Positions 26,801-37,515 of a stretch of 64,000 bases of DNA are shown in pieces. Position 1 is the stretch's first letter. Every line of letters begins with the position of its first letter. The translations under genes and the position numbers were made by a program. This stretch comes from Limanda limanda (lineage: Eukaryota; Chordata; Actinopteri; Pleuronectiformes; Pleuronectidae). The DNA lies in the NCBI RefSeq assembly GCF_963576545.1, contig NC_083645.1, positions 6,878,447 to 6,942,446 on the forward strand, given 5' to 3'. The notes under the pieces are model-generated. The model made no database searches, was not told the origin of the DNA, and saw only the letters and a program-made list of their open reading frames with translations.

Positions 26801-28839
26801 AACAATGCCCTTCAGTCAGATGACAGTGGCCATCGCAACCGTCGCTTTGTTATCTTTGGCAATGGAACTTTACTTCTCCAGCAGATGGGAAGAAAAGACG
26901 AGGGTGACTACACTTGCTATGCCAAGAACAAACTGGGAAAAGATGAAAGAAAGGTCAGCGTCAAAGTGGGACCAAATGCTCCAAGGATTAGACTCAAATC
27001 ACAATCTTTGGTGACAGTTAAGCTGGGAGAATCTGGTAAATTGAGCTGCCAGGCAATAGGTGAGCCTATTCCAAGAATAACGTGGATCTCACCACGAAAT
27101 GAAGTGATACCTGTGTCAACAGACAAGTTTCACATTATGGACAATGGGACATTAGTATTGAAAAGGGTGAGACTTGCTGATGAAGGGAAATATGCATGTG
27201 TGGCACGAAACTCTGCGGGTGATGATGTTAAAAACATGAAACTTGAAGTTGAACCCCAGGAACCTTTCATCAATGGTGTAAAAGGCAAGAGTACCTCAAA
27301 GGTTTTGGGTGTTTCCTACCAAACAGTGCTTCTGGATTGTAGAGTGGAAGGAAAACCCGAGCCAAGAATCTTGTGGGTTACTCCTTATGGCCACTCACTC
27401 ACAAAACCCTACCTTGGTGGACGATTCCAAGTACATCAAAACGGGAGCTTGGAACTGAGAGGGGTTCGGAAAACAGATGAAGGAAAATACGTGTGTGCAG
27501 CTAAAAACCATCTGGGGGAATCATCTATCCTTGTTGAATTAGAGGTGGCATCAATCGCAGAGAAACCAAGCTTTGCTGTTCCCAATATTGAAATCATACC
27601 AATAAAGCAAGACGGTGCGGAACTGATCTTGGAGTGTCCTGCTCGTGGCAAGCCGAACCCGGAATTTGCATGGGTGCTCCCCAACGGGATGTTGTTAACA
27701 CCTGGTGTTAAGCTCCAACGTTTCACCCATCATTTGGGTAATGGAACTCTACGGATCTCTCAAGCTGTTGCAACTGACAAGGGAGTGTACCGTTGCCTAG
27801 CAAAAAATGTGGCAGGACAAGCAGAAAAACGTTATGCGCTGGAAGCAGGCAGAAGGCCGGTGATCAGGGGTTCCACAGGTACGTTTTTGCATGTCAAATT
27901 TATGAAGAAACAATCTCTTTAGTTTTCATCAAGATATGGGCTATGGGCACTTTCAGACCTATATACTACATTTGCTCTTGTCAGTGGATTGGTCAGAAAA
28001 CTTGTTCCTTTTTTCCATTGTTGTAGTTTTTTTTACTATAGTAAAATAAACAAAAACGAAATGTATAACTAAAAGTCAGAACATTCACTGTGATCACTAG
28101 ATGTGTCAGAGAGGGAAACAATCCTTAAGAAGATTCCATCTGCCGTTAGCAAACAGCTAACGTCGACATCTGTTAGCTGTTTGCTCCTCTGCATCTATTG
28201 TGGATATCTTAATTGTGATGTATATGTTGGTGTATCTGTGAATCTCGCATGACATCTATTTAATCTTACAATTTTACTTTTCCAGGTGGAATGAAGATCA
28301 CTTATGGCCTTAATCTCAATTTGCCTTGTACTGTCGATGGCTGGCCACAGGCATCAATCACATGGACTCTACCCAATGGCCTTATTTTGAACAAACATCA
28401 AACTGTTGGCCGGGTATCCTTTCTTGCCAATGGGACCCTGCAGCTCAGGCAGGTCACCACCTTTGACAAAGGAACATACGTCTGTAAAGCCTTCAACTCT
28501 TTTGGCTCATCAACGCTATCCTACCCAGTTGCAGTGATGGTTTTCCCACCACACATAACCAATACGCTAACCTCGATTACCAGAGTAAACCGGGGATCAT
28601 CGGTGACATTAAATTGTGTTGCGACTGGTATTCCCAAGCCGGATATTTCATGGACGTTGCCTGGACGCACAACGCTGGTTCCACATAACCGGTTCACAAT
28701 GCAGGGAGGGATCCACATGACAGAAGACGGGAGTCTCGTCTTACAGAGCTCGGTGCTCATGAACTCTGGTATTTACAAATGCAATGCCAAAAATGCACTT
28801 GGAACAGACTTCAGATCTACATACCTTCAAGTAGTGTGA
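12023..28839 (+). CDS. mxra5: Matrix-remodelling-associated protein 5 (adlican), secreted LRR/Ig protein, 16 coding exons
   Basis: Coding exons read from splice sites and frame: 12023-12109, 12665-12801, 16316-16445, 17364-17602, 17810-17961, 18645-21818, 22042-22307, 22497-22776, 22880-23080, 23159-23677, 23811-23982, 24554-24814, 25415-25541, 25816-25896, 26732-27878, 28286-28839. All use AG/GT borders and keep frame, giving about 2,508 aa (human MXRA5 is about 2,828 aa, from memory). Order: signal peptide (1-29), Cys-rich LRR N-cap (C39, C43, C45, C53), leucine-rich repeats (about 66-230), LRR C-cap, two Ig domains (about 495-680), long Thr/Pro/Lys-rich disordered region, then ten C2-type Ig domains to the C-terminus. 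The twelve-Ig arrangement and the terminal YKCNAKNALG-type ending match vertebrate MXRA5. The human protein is extracellular and linked to matrix remodelling. There is no transmembrane segment. The start is the first ATG after a good acceptor and opens a hydrophobic leader. Confidence 0.93.
12665..12801 (+). other. mxra5: mxra5 exon: LRR N-terminal cap
   Basis: Encodes a CxxxCxC...C cap (CPRSCSCPG) followed by TVPKTFPKDTERLNLG, the opening of the first leucine-rich repeat. The donor gtaaga at 12802 leaves two bases that are completed by the exon at 16316, restoring LNLGYNSLTEVEG. The acceptor at 12664 is the less certain border: it ends in cttgaag, with the main pyrimidine run 30-60 bases upstream. 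Confidence 0.78.
12802..16315 (+). other. mxra5 intron, 3.5 kb
   Basis: The longest coding-region intron of mxra5. It holds a SINE scrap (14030-14110), palindromic attaattaatcgat at about 15040-15055 and TG-rich DNA near 15980. Short reading frames are not conserved in appearance. Confidence 0.75.
14030..14110 (+). repeat. Degraded SINE piece
   Basis: caggttcggttccgactgggccctttgctgatttcttccc resembles the B-box plus GGGCCCTTTGCTGCATGTC segment of a second teleost tRNA-derived repeat. It lies within the mxra5 intron 12802-16315. Confidence 0.4.
16316..17961 (+). other. mxra5: mxra5 exons encoding the leucine-rich repeats
   Basis: Three exons (16316-16445, 17364-17602, 17810-17961) give consecutive LxxLxLxxN repeats: LEMLMLHGNDI, LKLSYNKLTSV, LIRLHLDHNLI, LKLLQLEGNLL, HLHLSDNLLEQL and LELLSLHGNPWTCDC. 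The last is the start of the LRR C-terminal cap. Phases agree across the introns (AA+A gives Lys at 17602/17810; G+GT gives Gly at 17961/18645). The repeats track human MXRA5 nearly residue by residue. Confidence 0.88.
17734..17755 (+). repeat. C22 homopolymer in a short mxra5 intron
   Basis: Twenty-two consecutive C, 54 bases upstream of the acceptor at 17809 in a 207-base intron. On the minus strand this is G22, a potential quadruplex former. Its exact length may be an assembly estimate. Confidence 0.85.
18645..21818 (+). other. mxra5: mxra5 giant exon: LRR cap end, two Ig domains, mucin-like region
   Basis: A 3,174-base open exon bounded by ctcccag and gtaagt. It finishes the LRR C-cap (CKKERGTNETCPQC), continues through a conserved linker region, and then gives two Ig domains (C...YHC near 19436-19590; C...YSC near 19720-19880). 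From about 19930 on it is Thr/Pro/Ser/Lys-rich and probably disordered and O-glycosylated. It includes basic RRR clusters (20644-20695), a threonine run (20750-20833) and an acidic tyrosine cluster (20890-20928) that could be tyrosine-sulfated. Most of the length difference from human MXRA5 lies here. Confidence 0.9.
20750..20833 (+). repeat. mxra5: ACN trinucleotide array encoding polythreonine
   Basis: Codons ACA/ACC/ACT only, apart from one CCA at 20765-20767: five Thr, Pro, then 22 Thr. It is inside the mucin-like part of mxra5 and in frame. Confidence 0.95.
22042..22776 (+). other. mxra5: mxra5 exons: proline-rich linker before the Ig tail
   Basis: Two exons (22042-22307 and 22497-22776) joined in phase 0. 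They encode a Pro/His/Thr-rich spacer, interrupted by a helical-looking patch spanning the splice junction (RLRNRYRQ then AQLDRIAQLGRM). The second exon is dominated by Pro, Tyr and a five-serine run. No folded domain is recognised. It leads into the first Ig domain of the C-terminal tail at 22880. Confidence 0.8.
22880..28839 (+). other. mxra5: mxra5 exons: ten C-terminal Ig C2 domains
   Basis: Exons 22880-23080, 23159-23677, 23811-23982, 24554-24814, 25415-25541, 25816-25896, 26732-27878 and 28286-28839. Each Ig unit shows the cysteine pair (for example LPCKATGNPEPSIAW ... YLCTAQN), the Trp between them, and an FxNGTLxI-type strand. The exon at 26732 holds several Ig domains without an intron, whereas the earlier ones are split within a domain. 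The stop codon is 28837-28839, directly after the conserved last Ig strand, so the C-terminus is complete. Confidence 0.92.
28148..28185. other. 14-bp perfect hairpin in an mxra5 intron
   Basis: agcaaacagctaac and its complement, separated by ten bases, in the intron before the last coding exon. The function is unknown; it may be a remnant of a GTTAGC-rich repeat. Confidence 0.8.
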
Positions 28840-30680
28840 TTACAGTTACTCTCTAATGGGATTGTCTCATAGGAGAATTAAGACTGAATCAAGATTTCTT
28901 CATCAGGATTTTCACATACTGCACATGATTCCCTCACCATATCACAGGTGGTGTTGAGAAAGCAGTTTCCACTGGACAATGCCGCATCAAACTAGTGAAC
29001 ATTGACCTTTTATATCTGTGCTTTTTTTGTTTTAAAGTATATATTTTGAAGAAGTGTTTTAATTATACATTTTGAGCCTTAACATGCATTATCATTACAC
29101 AAAGTGCCTTTTGTGCTTGGACAGAGCTTTGCATTTTTGGCCTTATCCCATAGATGTAATTTCACGGCACTCTAACATGAATATATATTCAAATAATTTA
29201 ATCCACTGTATTGTTTTGCTTTGACAACACAAGCGAAAGAACTTCAGAATCTTCCCTCTTTGTATTAATGTGCCTAACTGTAAGGTGTACCTCTTATATG
29301 CATTTGGTTCTCTATGTTCTGTTAGAATCACATTTTACAGAGATTCTTTATTCATTTCCCCACTAAGCAAAGATTTAATCTCAATAATCGACAGTAATGA
29401 GGAGTGGGATGTCATAATTCCCGTATGTGAGTTTGTCATAAAGTATTCAACTCAAGTGTTTAAGTGGCATATTTAAGGAACTTTTGTATGTGCGTATATA
29501 ATTTATGAGTAAAAAAGTACGGTACAGAAGTATGTATTGTTTTGTATCTGTCGATCGCGTTATTGTTGCTGTGCTAAAATAACAAAGCATTGAGTTTTGA
29601 CTTGTTTTAAATCAAGCCTTGTTTGAAATTGGAAGTCTGGACTGCAAGTCTGATGGCCGTCAAATCAGGCCATCAGACTTGCAGTGATCGGATTCACTCC
29701 CAGTTAATTTTCTACTTGCAGTTAGGGGTGGGTGGCCTTTAATTATTATCACAATATTTCTTCCTTTTGGGAAGGTGACGTTATCATGTCATGTTTTTGG
29801 AGAAGAAGCCGGTCCAGTCTCGTGATATCTTTACATCTCTCACTTGTCTTGTCGTTAATGGTCTGGCAGCGGTAAACGATGCCTGAATTGACACTATGTG
29901 GTTTTGGGACATGCTCCACTGGTTCTGGTTGTCGGCATACTGGTTTTTGGCCTGGCAGCAGGTTGCCTCCTTATAAACATGGACATGATGGTTTTTATTT
30001 GGTGAAACAGGTTGCTTGTGTTTCCACTTTTTTGATACGATGACACAGCAACAAAGTTTGCATAATAGACTAGTAGTGACAAATGGTCAGGTTGGGTTCT
30101 ATCACATTAGCTGGGCTATCTTCAACTTGATTTTTTACGGTGCACATGTAATCGGTGTGTCAGTGCAGCTTACATTAAGCTAACCTCAACTGCATCGGGC
30201 TCAGTTCAGGTCCGAAAGAAAAAATGAAAAGCGTCTCTGTTAGTTGACTCCCTGGCTTGGACAGGTTCAGACAGAAATATGTGACCCGAGCTGCACTCTA
30301 CATTGAATAACACTGTAGTTTGCTCTGTGTAGGATGATTTAAAACTGAGACAATGGACCCCACCATTTTAAGAGTTTCCTCTCCTGTGGCAGCCTGAGGT
30401 TGATGCATCCTCACCACTCTTTAATGATCAGTTTGGATGCTCCGCTTTTACCATGCATCCTGCATTGTCACACCGGTGATGTCTGTTACACCAGTGTACC
30501 GCTCACCCCTATGTGCAGTTATGAGAAAAGAGAGAACTGTATGAACTTGCAATTAACGTCTGATCATAAATTCTTTACGTCACCATGCTTGTAAAACCAA
30601 ATATGTTTCGGAGACTTGCAGATTAACTTCCTGGTTCGGCTTTGTGTGTAATAAAGTGAAATTTGTGTGAGATGTTACAA
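28840..30680 (+). other. mxra5: Likely mxra5 3' UTR with poly(A) signal
   Basis: Non-coding sequence directly after the mxra5 stop. A canonical AATAAA lies at 30650-30655. The stretch contains a perfect 18-bp hairpin (29641-29685). An earlier non-canonical polyadenylation site cannot be excluded, so the UTR may be shorter. Confidence 0.45.
29641..29685. other. Perfect 18-bp hairpin in mxra5 3' region
   Basis: The arm actgcaagtctgatggcc (29641-29658) and its exact complement (29668-29685) are separated by a nine-base loop. There is no extension of pairing beyond 18 bp. It lies about 800 bases after the mxra5 stop and before the AATAAA at 30650. Confidence 0.9.
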
Positions 30681-30699
30681 GTAAACTCATTCTGACTTT

Positions 30700-31423
30700 T
30701 CTTTCCTGTGTTCGGCGTTCAGTCGTGAGCTTGTGATCAGATCAAATGTACATTCAGATTAATTTAGCATCTGAATGGTACTGTATGTGTGTGACATATC
30801 TCAATATGAGCTATTAGTTATTATTCACATTGTAGTGAGATCTACACTCTTATTAAAACATTAAGCAGGCAGACTAAACCTTATTTTGCTCATTCATAAA
30901 CCCTGTAAATGCTTGAGCGGCAGCTGCTGTCAGATCAGTTTATCACACAAAGAAGCCATTAACCTTCCCCTATCCAAAGTTAGTAAAATACTGTTTCTGA
31001 TGAGTTATAAACAAAAAATGACAATGTTATTTCAGTTGTTGCTTGCTACTACAAACCTACTGTATCTTATGTCATGTTAGATGTAGTGCACATGTTTGTA
31101 AAAGCACATGCGCAAGTGTAAAACAATTTTTGGATCGGTCTGTATGCAGCCAAGTGCGTGTGTAAATCCCTGCTATATTTCACTGTTGGTTTGTGTTCAC
31201 CAGAATGTGAATGTCCCACTGAGATTCATTTCCAGACAAACAGGCCTTTTACTGAGGAAGAACGGAGCTTTGTCAGAGACAAGCAGAGGGATTGTTTGAC
31301 ACAGTGTGTTTGTCGTGTGTGTGTGTGTGTGAGACAGAGATTATGTGTGTTTCTCAGTGAAAGAGTGTAGTCTTTGAGGAAGAGATCTAGTTTGTGTTTG
31401 GTTGACTGTTCTCTACAGTGAGT

Positions 31424-31474
<51 letters not shown>

Positions 31475-33775
31475 AAGGGAGATTGACTTAGAGAAAATAA
31501 GATGTTGTTGGTGTCTGTCTGCATTTCAGTCTGATATCAAAAGATAGGGATTGTGCGTAGTCTACGTGTGTATTCTGGATGTATGTGTGTAGGTGTGTGT
31601 GTTTGTGTCTTGTTTTTTTCTGTTCTTCAAAATGGAAGCCCAGAGGCTTAAACATCCTGCAGAACCTTGCACAGCTACATCTTATACAGTAAGTACAACT
31701 GATTTTGTTTTATTCTCACAGAAAATTACTGCTTGGTTCTACATGAAAGCTCCAGGAATTAAAGTGAAAATATTGGAAGCTGCAGGTGTAAAATAACTAA
31801 GCATGTTATTAAGATTTTTATCACAGAGGGTGAATCATTCAGAGAGATTGGTAAGAAAGTTGTGGGGATTATAGCCTCAGTCTGATGCTTGCATTGTCAC
31901 TTTATTGTTTAATCCACACTGGCAGCATCCCCTAAACACTGATCCAGATTGAAACACAATGACTCGATGGAGTCCCATGAAATTTTATAAACATATTCAC
32001 AGGTCTCAATCATTTAGTAAGATGACCACTGGTTTAACAATTTAGTTTTTTTATTGAAGTTTCTCGACAGTCTTAATAAATCAGTATAACAGTCCCATTA
32101 ATTTTTTTAATTCAGATTTTGATTATCAGCCATAATATTGTAACCATCCAAGGTAGCACAAGCTACGAGATGGTTACATACGAAGCAAAGTTATATGAAG
32201 CCACAAGTCCAAATGATATCAACTGTGTTTTAAGAAAAACTTACTATTAACGTTTTATTTACGATGTCAAGGAGAAATGCCACACTACCCACAATCCTCA
32301 GGTGTAATCGTGACATCTCTGATTGGTGGAGCTCGCTGTTATGGAATGTTGACCACAACCATGAAAACCATGCTGCCTAAAATCGGATTGTTCAGCCTTA
32401 CATTATGTGAGAATGGCTTCCCTTTCTAACATGCTGTGGTTTTTAACAGATTTTTTAGAGAAGGTTAAATTCAAGAAGAATTGGAAAGGGATCATTTAAA
32501 ATGGTTTATGAGATGTGCAGTTTCTTCACTCCTAGAATAATAATCTACATCTTTGTCGACATCTTTCCATTTTCGAATATGTTTATACAAATTATACTGA
32601 GTATTTTTTTTAAGTTGGTTCTTTTAAAAGTAGTTGATGAGGTTCTGATTTTAATAAGTAAGAAGGAGAATCTCTGGTATTCTTTTGATTTATTTTACCT
32701 TTGACAGAGAAACTACTCAGTCCTGGAATCTGTCACCACTGCAGCCCTTTGCATTACGGCCACGTTGGTTAATGGAATGTGATTGTATGACCCGCTGATC
32801 AAATCACATGACTTGGTGGTGTGAGAAAATCCCTTTCACTTTCTCTCTGGCACAGAAGAAATGTTACTCTCACATGGTCTTTATTGTCAGTATTCAGCTG
32901 CAGCACATTTTATACTATTGTGCCATTACATTGTTTTTTATATTAACTAATGATGCATAAGCTTTGGACCAAGTATATTTTTTTCATTCAGAACAAGAGG
33001 GAATGTGGAATTTAAGGTGTTTAATTAGGAGAACAAGACTGCTTTCAACAACATCCTCCCAGGGTACTGTCAATTCTACCAAGACGGCCCAAATCCACCA
33101 GCATTTCCCAGTCTGTGGCTTGGTTCAACTGACCACTGACTGGTCAGTGGAAGAGGACCTCTCTGTTCCAGTTCCCCTTCTTTGACAAATGGTGTCCTTA
33201 CAACTTTGCTCTGTGTTCTGGAGGGCAAGGCAATGGTAGCATTTATCTAGGTTCGATTTATACTGCCAGGCATTTCACTACTTGTTTGTCTCCCGAGAAA
33301 TCTGATTGGAGGCTGAAGTCCCCCTTCCCCGTCACCAGTCTTTTTGTTTCAAATGTTTTTTTTGGAAAGGATTGAATCATCATACATGGCATCCAGATAA
33401 ACAGGTCTCACGTTTCTTTTCTTAAACCAAACCAACATACAACAATTAACTAAACATCACAGTATATGATCCAAGAAGTTGTCTCCTCTTACATTATCAA
33501 CAGAAGAGAGTCTCCACAGTATAAAATAAGCAACAGAACAGAAACAGTTATCAAGGAATGACTTAAATGTGCACCTTAATGAATAAGTAATCGAACAAGG
33601 ATGCTGGACATACAAATTGGCTACTCTGTGTAAATTGTTGCCCCTTATTTAGGAAAATCCTAGTGAAATTGTGAAGTTATTCCCCAGTACAGTACTTTAG
33701 AAATGCTTGTTTGCTTTCTACAAATGTGTCTCTCATAAGAGTGTTCATGTAGTGACCTCATGTGGTGTTTATGGT
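30700..33775. other. Intergenic between mxra5 and rab33a
   Basis: Contains TG microsatellites (31310-31474). A small palindrome ccactgactggtcagtgg lies near 33134. No coding or RNA gene can be supported. Confidence 0.6.
31310..31474 (+). repeat. Paired (TG)n arrays, second ending in (GA)n
   Basis: Short TG array at about 31314-31333 and a longer one at 31423-31460 passing into gagagaga to 31474. The intergenic sequence around it is also TG-rich. Confidence 0.9.
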
Positions 33776-33779
33776 TTAG

Positions 33780-33970
33780 AACATGGTTGTCGACAAAGTT
33801 ACAATATCTCCACTGCTTCTCCCTTTAAGGCCACAGTCAGCTGCTAAAAGAGAGCATCCGTCCCTGCTCTCCTCCCCTCTTCCTCCCCCTCCCTGCACCC
33901 ATCCATCCATCCGTCCACCCCCTCTCCTCCACACACACACACCCGATTGCGCATCGCCTCCTCCGGCACA
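33780..33970 (+). promoter_or_regulatory. rab33a: rab33a 5' flank / probable 5' UTR
   Basis: Pyrimidine-rich, CCATCC-repeated sequence (33898-33918) turning GC-rich as it enters exon 1. No TATA box is clear and no transcription start is visible. It has the general look of a CpG-type promoter and leader, but this is inference. Confidence 0.35.
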
Positions 33971-36900
33971 ATGACCAACGATTCTCCGGAGGGGGAGATC
34001 CGAGCTCTGGGCGGCGGAGGAGGAGGCAGTGGAAGAGGAGGAATCGCACAAAGGAGCCGAGCGGACGACAATGTCACCATCCTGACGTCCTCCGTGGATC
34101 TCCTCCGAGCCGGCCGCAGCAGAGCCAGCAGCGAAGCCGCCCCGAGCCTCGCGTCCTCCGTGGACCTGAGCACCTCCTCCATGGAGCTGAGCATCCAGAC
34201 GCGCATCTTCAAGATCATCGTCATCGGCGACTCCAACGTGGGCAAGACCTGCCTCACCTTCCGCTTCACCGGGGGAAGTTTCCCCGACAAGACCGAGGCC
34301 ACCATCGGCGTGGATTTCAGGGAGAAGGCGGTGGAGCTCGAAGGCGAGACCATCAAGGTGAGAAGGAGCAGCAGCTGCAGGAGGAGTTCCCTCACCTCCC
34401 TCCCCCTCACCTTCCTTTCTTTTGATCAGCTGCAGCTCAGTGTCTTGCAGCACACCACACAGGGCCCATTCTCTCATTTGATCTGCCCCACCCTGAAACA
34501 ACATTTCCCTACAGTGTCCTCAGGTTTAAATGCTTTGTAGAGGCTGGAGAGATTCATCAAGTCTCTGTTTGAGAGACAGAGAGAAGGAACAGAGCTAATG
34601 TTATTGTTAGACCAGATACTGGTAATAGGACTCACACAGTTGAATGTTAGCATTTTATGATTTATTAGTATTATAAAATCTGTTATATTATCAAAACTAC
34701 TTCATAATCTTACTTGAATCCACTCCCTGAACCAGTTAATACCCATAATCCCAGACATGTCTCAGGCTACCTGTCCAGCTCCTGCGCCATCAAAAATAAT
34801 CACCAAATATGAACCATAGTGCTGCAGCGTCACTGTAATAATTGATGACATAAAGTGTAATGATTCGAAGTCGGAAAAAAATTCTGGCAGATGATGCAAA
34901 ACAATGTGTAAGTGCAGAATGATAACAGTCTGACTGAGTACCATCACAAATGATGGTGATATACCTGGATGGATGTATATGCCCCCTCCCCCCCGCCCCC
35001 CCCTTCTGTCTCAGTGAGCCATATGTCTACAACCTCCAGATGACCCTTAAATGCTGACTCAAACACATACACTACACTATTGACGTGCCATCAATACCCA
35101 TTACAGTAATGTGAGAGTACATGTCACCCTTTTCATAATTTACATTTAATGAAATAGTCGCCCACAGTGCCTGTTCTAAACCTGTATGTTTTGAATGAGC
35201 TGTTTACTTCACCTGTATCAACGCCCTAGAGCAAATTCAAATTCAGTCCCTAATAGTGAGTCCTCCTCAAACAGTATATAAACAATATACTGTCACTTTG
35301 CTGGACGCTGTGTGCTGCTGAGCTTTCCATAAACAGTCTATGGTGCAGAGTGAAGTTAGAAAACTTTGTGTTCATCCTACCTGGTTTGTCAACATTTTGA
35401 CCTTTATTCTGTCTCCACAGGTGCAGGTATGGGACACAGCAGGACAGGAGCGCTTTCGTAAGTCCATGGTGGAGCACTACTACCGCAATGTCCACGCAGT
35501 GGTCTTTGTGTATGACGTCACAAAGATGACTTCCTTCCGCAACCTACAGCAATGGATAGAGGTTGGTGATAGGTGCATCGCTTTGTCCGATAAGTTACTT
35601 TAGAAAGTGCTGACTGAGCATAAACTGCACAGCACAACCCATGTTATAAAAAATCCACCATATTTTTGTGTTATAATGATAATAATACTCACATGTTAGT
35701 ATTCAACCACTTCCTTGCTGACATCACAATTTAATACTGTTACGTGATACAATGGAAAAATCTATTTGTATCCTGAAATATCAATTTTCTCAGGGACAAC
35801 ATTTGGTCCTGGAAGTAAAATGAACTGGAATCAAGCCTGTGATGGAATGCTTAATGCTCATCCAATACTAAGGTGCATGAAACAAACTTTGTGTTGATGT
35901 AAACTGTGCGAACATGACATCAAAATATGTTCTAGCCATAATGTGACATACCATGACTGACTCAACTGAAGATTTCTGAGGTCAGGTGAAAAGACAGAAA
36001 GACAGTCAATGTTACATTGCTAGCTCGATTACATCCATTACAATATTAGACTTACAGGCTAAAATAAATGTGTCCAATATGTACATTATTAAGTCATCAT
36101 AAAAACTGCCTTCATTGCTCAGAAGTGGTTGAATGCTAACATTAGCTGTTGTCGAATAGCTAATGAGCTATCAAATATGTTGTTTAATCTTGAAACATGT
36201 TACCACGTCCCTCAAGTCTTTTCAGTTGCGGATCACTTAGGGATCTGTGTAATGAAAACCATTTGTCAGAGTCTCTGTGTTCATATGATTTATAAACCTG
36301 GATCAGTGCAGCACAAGATTATTCTGTTCATAACAACATTTGAGCTTCACACCCAGAGCGTGATGTCAGAGGGAAATGGTCGCCATGTGAATATGAACGA
36401 ACAAATCCCCTCGGCCGTCCCTGATCATTCTGCCCACTGTCAAGTCACAGTGACCTTAACTTGTGATGTTTGAACAGCCAAATCTGATCACTTCATCTTG
36501 GGTCCAGTTTGTACTTATCTTACAGAAATCCCCTCAAAGTAATCTTGAACAATAACAAAAGAGGCCAAACAATGTTTTGTGACTAGTAGTTGATATCATT
36601 TGAGATAGAAGCATTTGTCATTTGCACCAGAATGGCTGCAGATTAAATCTTGTAGTTACAACCAAGAAGCCAATAATGTATTTTTGTCCTCTCAGTTGAT
36701 CATATTTATTGTTTTTTATGGTATCAGGGAAACATGGCATTATTTAAAAAAGCTATATTCTGCTCTTTCTCTTTTATTCTAGGAGTGTAACGGCCATCGG
36801 GTCTCAGCATCAGTACCTCGAGTCCTGGTTGGAAACAAGTGTGACCTTGTGGACCAAATACAGGTTAGTGGTGGTACCTAACAGAATGTAATACTTTATT

Positions 36901-37173
36901 TACTACTAAATTCAATTCAGGTTGGTAACCAAACTCTGCCTTCCCCAGGTGCCCTCAAATACGGCACTGAAGTTTGCTGACGCTCACAACATGCTGCTGT
37001 TCGAGACGTCGGCCAAGGACCCGAGGGAGAGTCAGAACGTGGACTCTATCTTCATGTCTCTGGCCTGCCGTCTGAAGGCCCAGAAATCCCTGCTCTACAG
37101 AGACGTGGAGAGAGAGGATGGGAGAGTGCGACTCACACAACAGACTGAGACGAAGAGTAGTTGTCCTTGTTGA
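33971..37173 (+). CDS. rab33a: Ras-related protein Rab-33A, 4 exons
   Basis: Exons 33971-34357, 35421-35561, 36783-36863 and 36949-37173, all phase 0 with GT/AG borders, give 277 aa. Rab GTPase signatures are intact: P-loop GDSNVGKTC (86-94), switch I/effector region with TIGVDF (111-116), WDTAGQE (133-139), NKCD (194-197) and ETSAK (222-226). The C-terminus SSCPC is a double-cysteine geranylgeranylation signal. Residues such as [18 protein letters not shown] and [10 protein letters not shown] favour Rab33A over Rab33B. Rab33 proteins act at the Golgi, and Rab33A is linked to vesicle transport in neurons and immune cells. The N-terminus is about 40 residues longer than in human RAB33A (237 aa, from memory). 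The ATG at 33971 is preferred to the in-frame ATG at 34181 because similarity to the human N-terminus begins upstream of the latter. Confidence 0.95.
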
Positions 37174-37515
37174 GGAAATGGGGGTGTGGGAGGCATAATC
37201 AATGGGAAGAGAGAAGAGAAAAAAGAAGAAACCTAGAAGAGAAGGATGGGGATGATGGCAAAGCGAAGACCGAAACATCGTTATCCAGAGACGGTGCTGA
37301 GGATAGAAAGAGAAGAGGAAGAAGGGGTTGGGAAGTGACATATTTATCAACAATTCAGAAGAAGACAATGTTGCCTTTAAGACTCTGGTGTCATATAGAA
37401 ATTCTTCCAATTTTTTCAAACACAGACACAAGCAAGGGCGCAGGAAAGCATCACACGTTATACATGGGGGTTATATTGGGGGGATCCATAATAAACTGAA
37501 ACCTGCCCTGGCTCT
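37174..37515 (+). other. rab33a: rab33a 3' UTR with poly(A) signal
   Basis: Follows the rab33a stop. It begins purine-rich (37175-37340) and carries a canonical AATAAA at 37490-37495, which gives a short 3' UTR of about 340 bases. No other gene signal is seen here. Confidence 0.55.

Noticed and set aside
33776..34504. Long minus-strand reading frames (242 and 188 codons) opposite rab33a exon 1
   Set aside because: They lie in GC-rich coding DNA of a clearly identified + strand exon; their composition is low-complexity and matches no domain.
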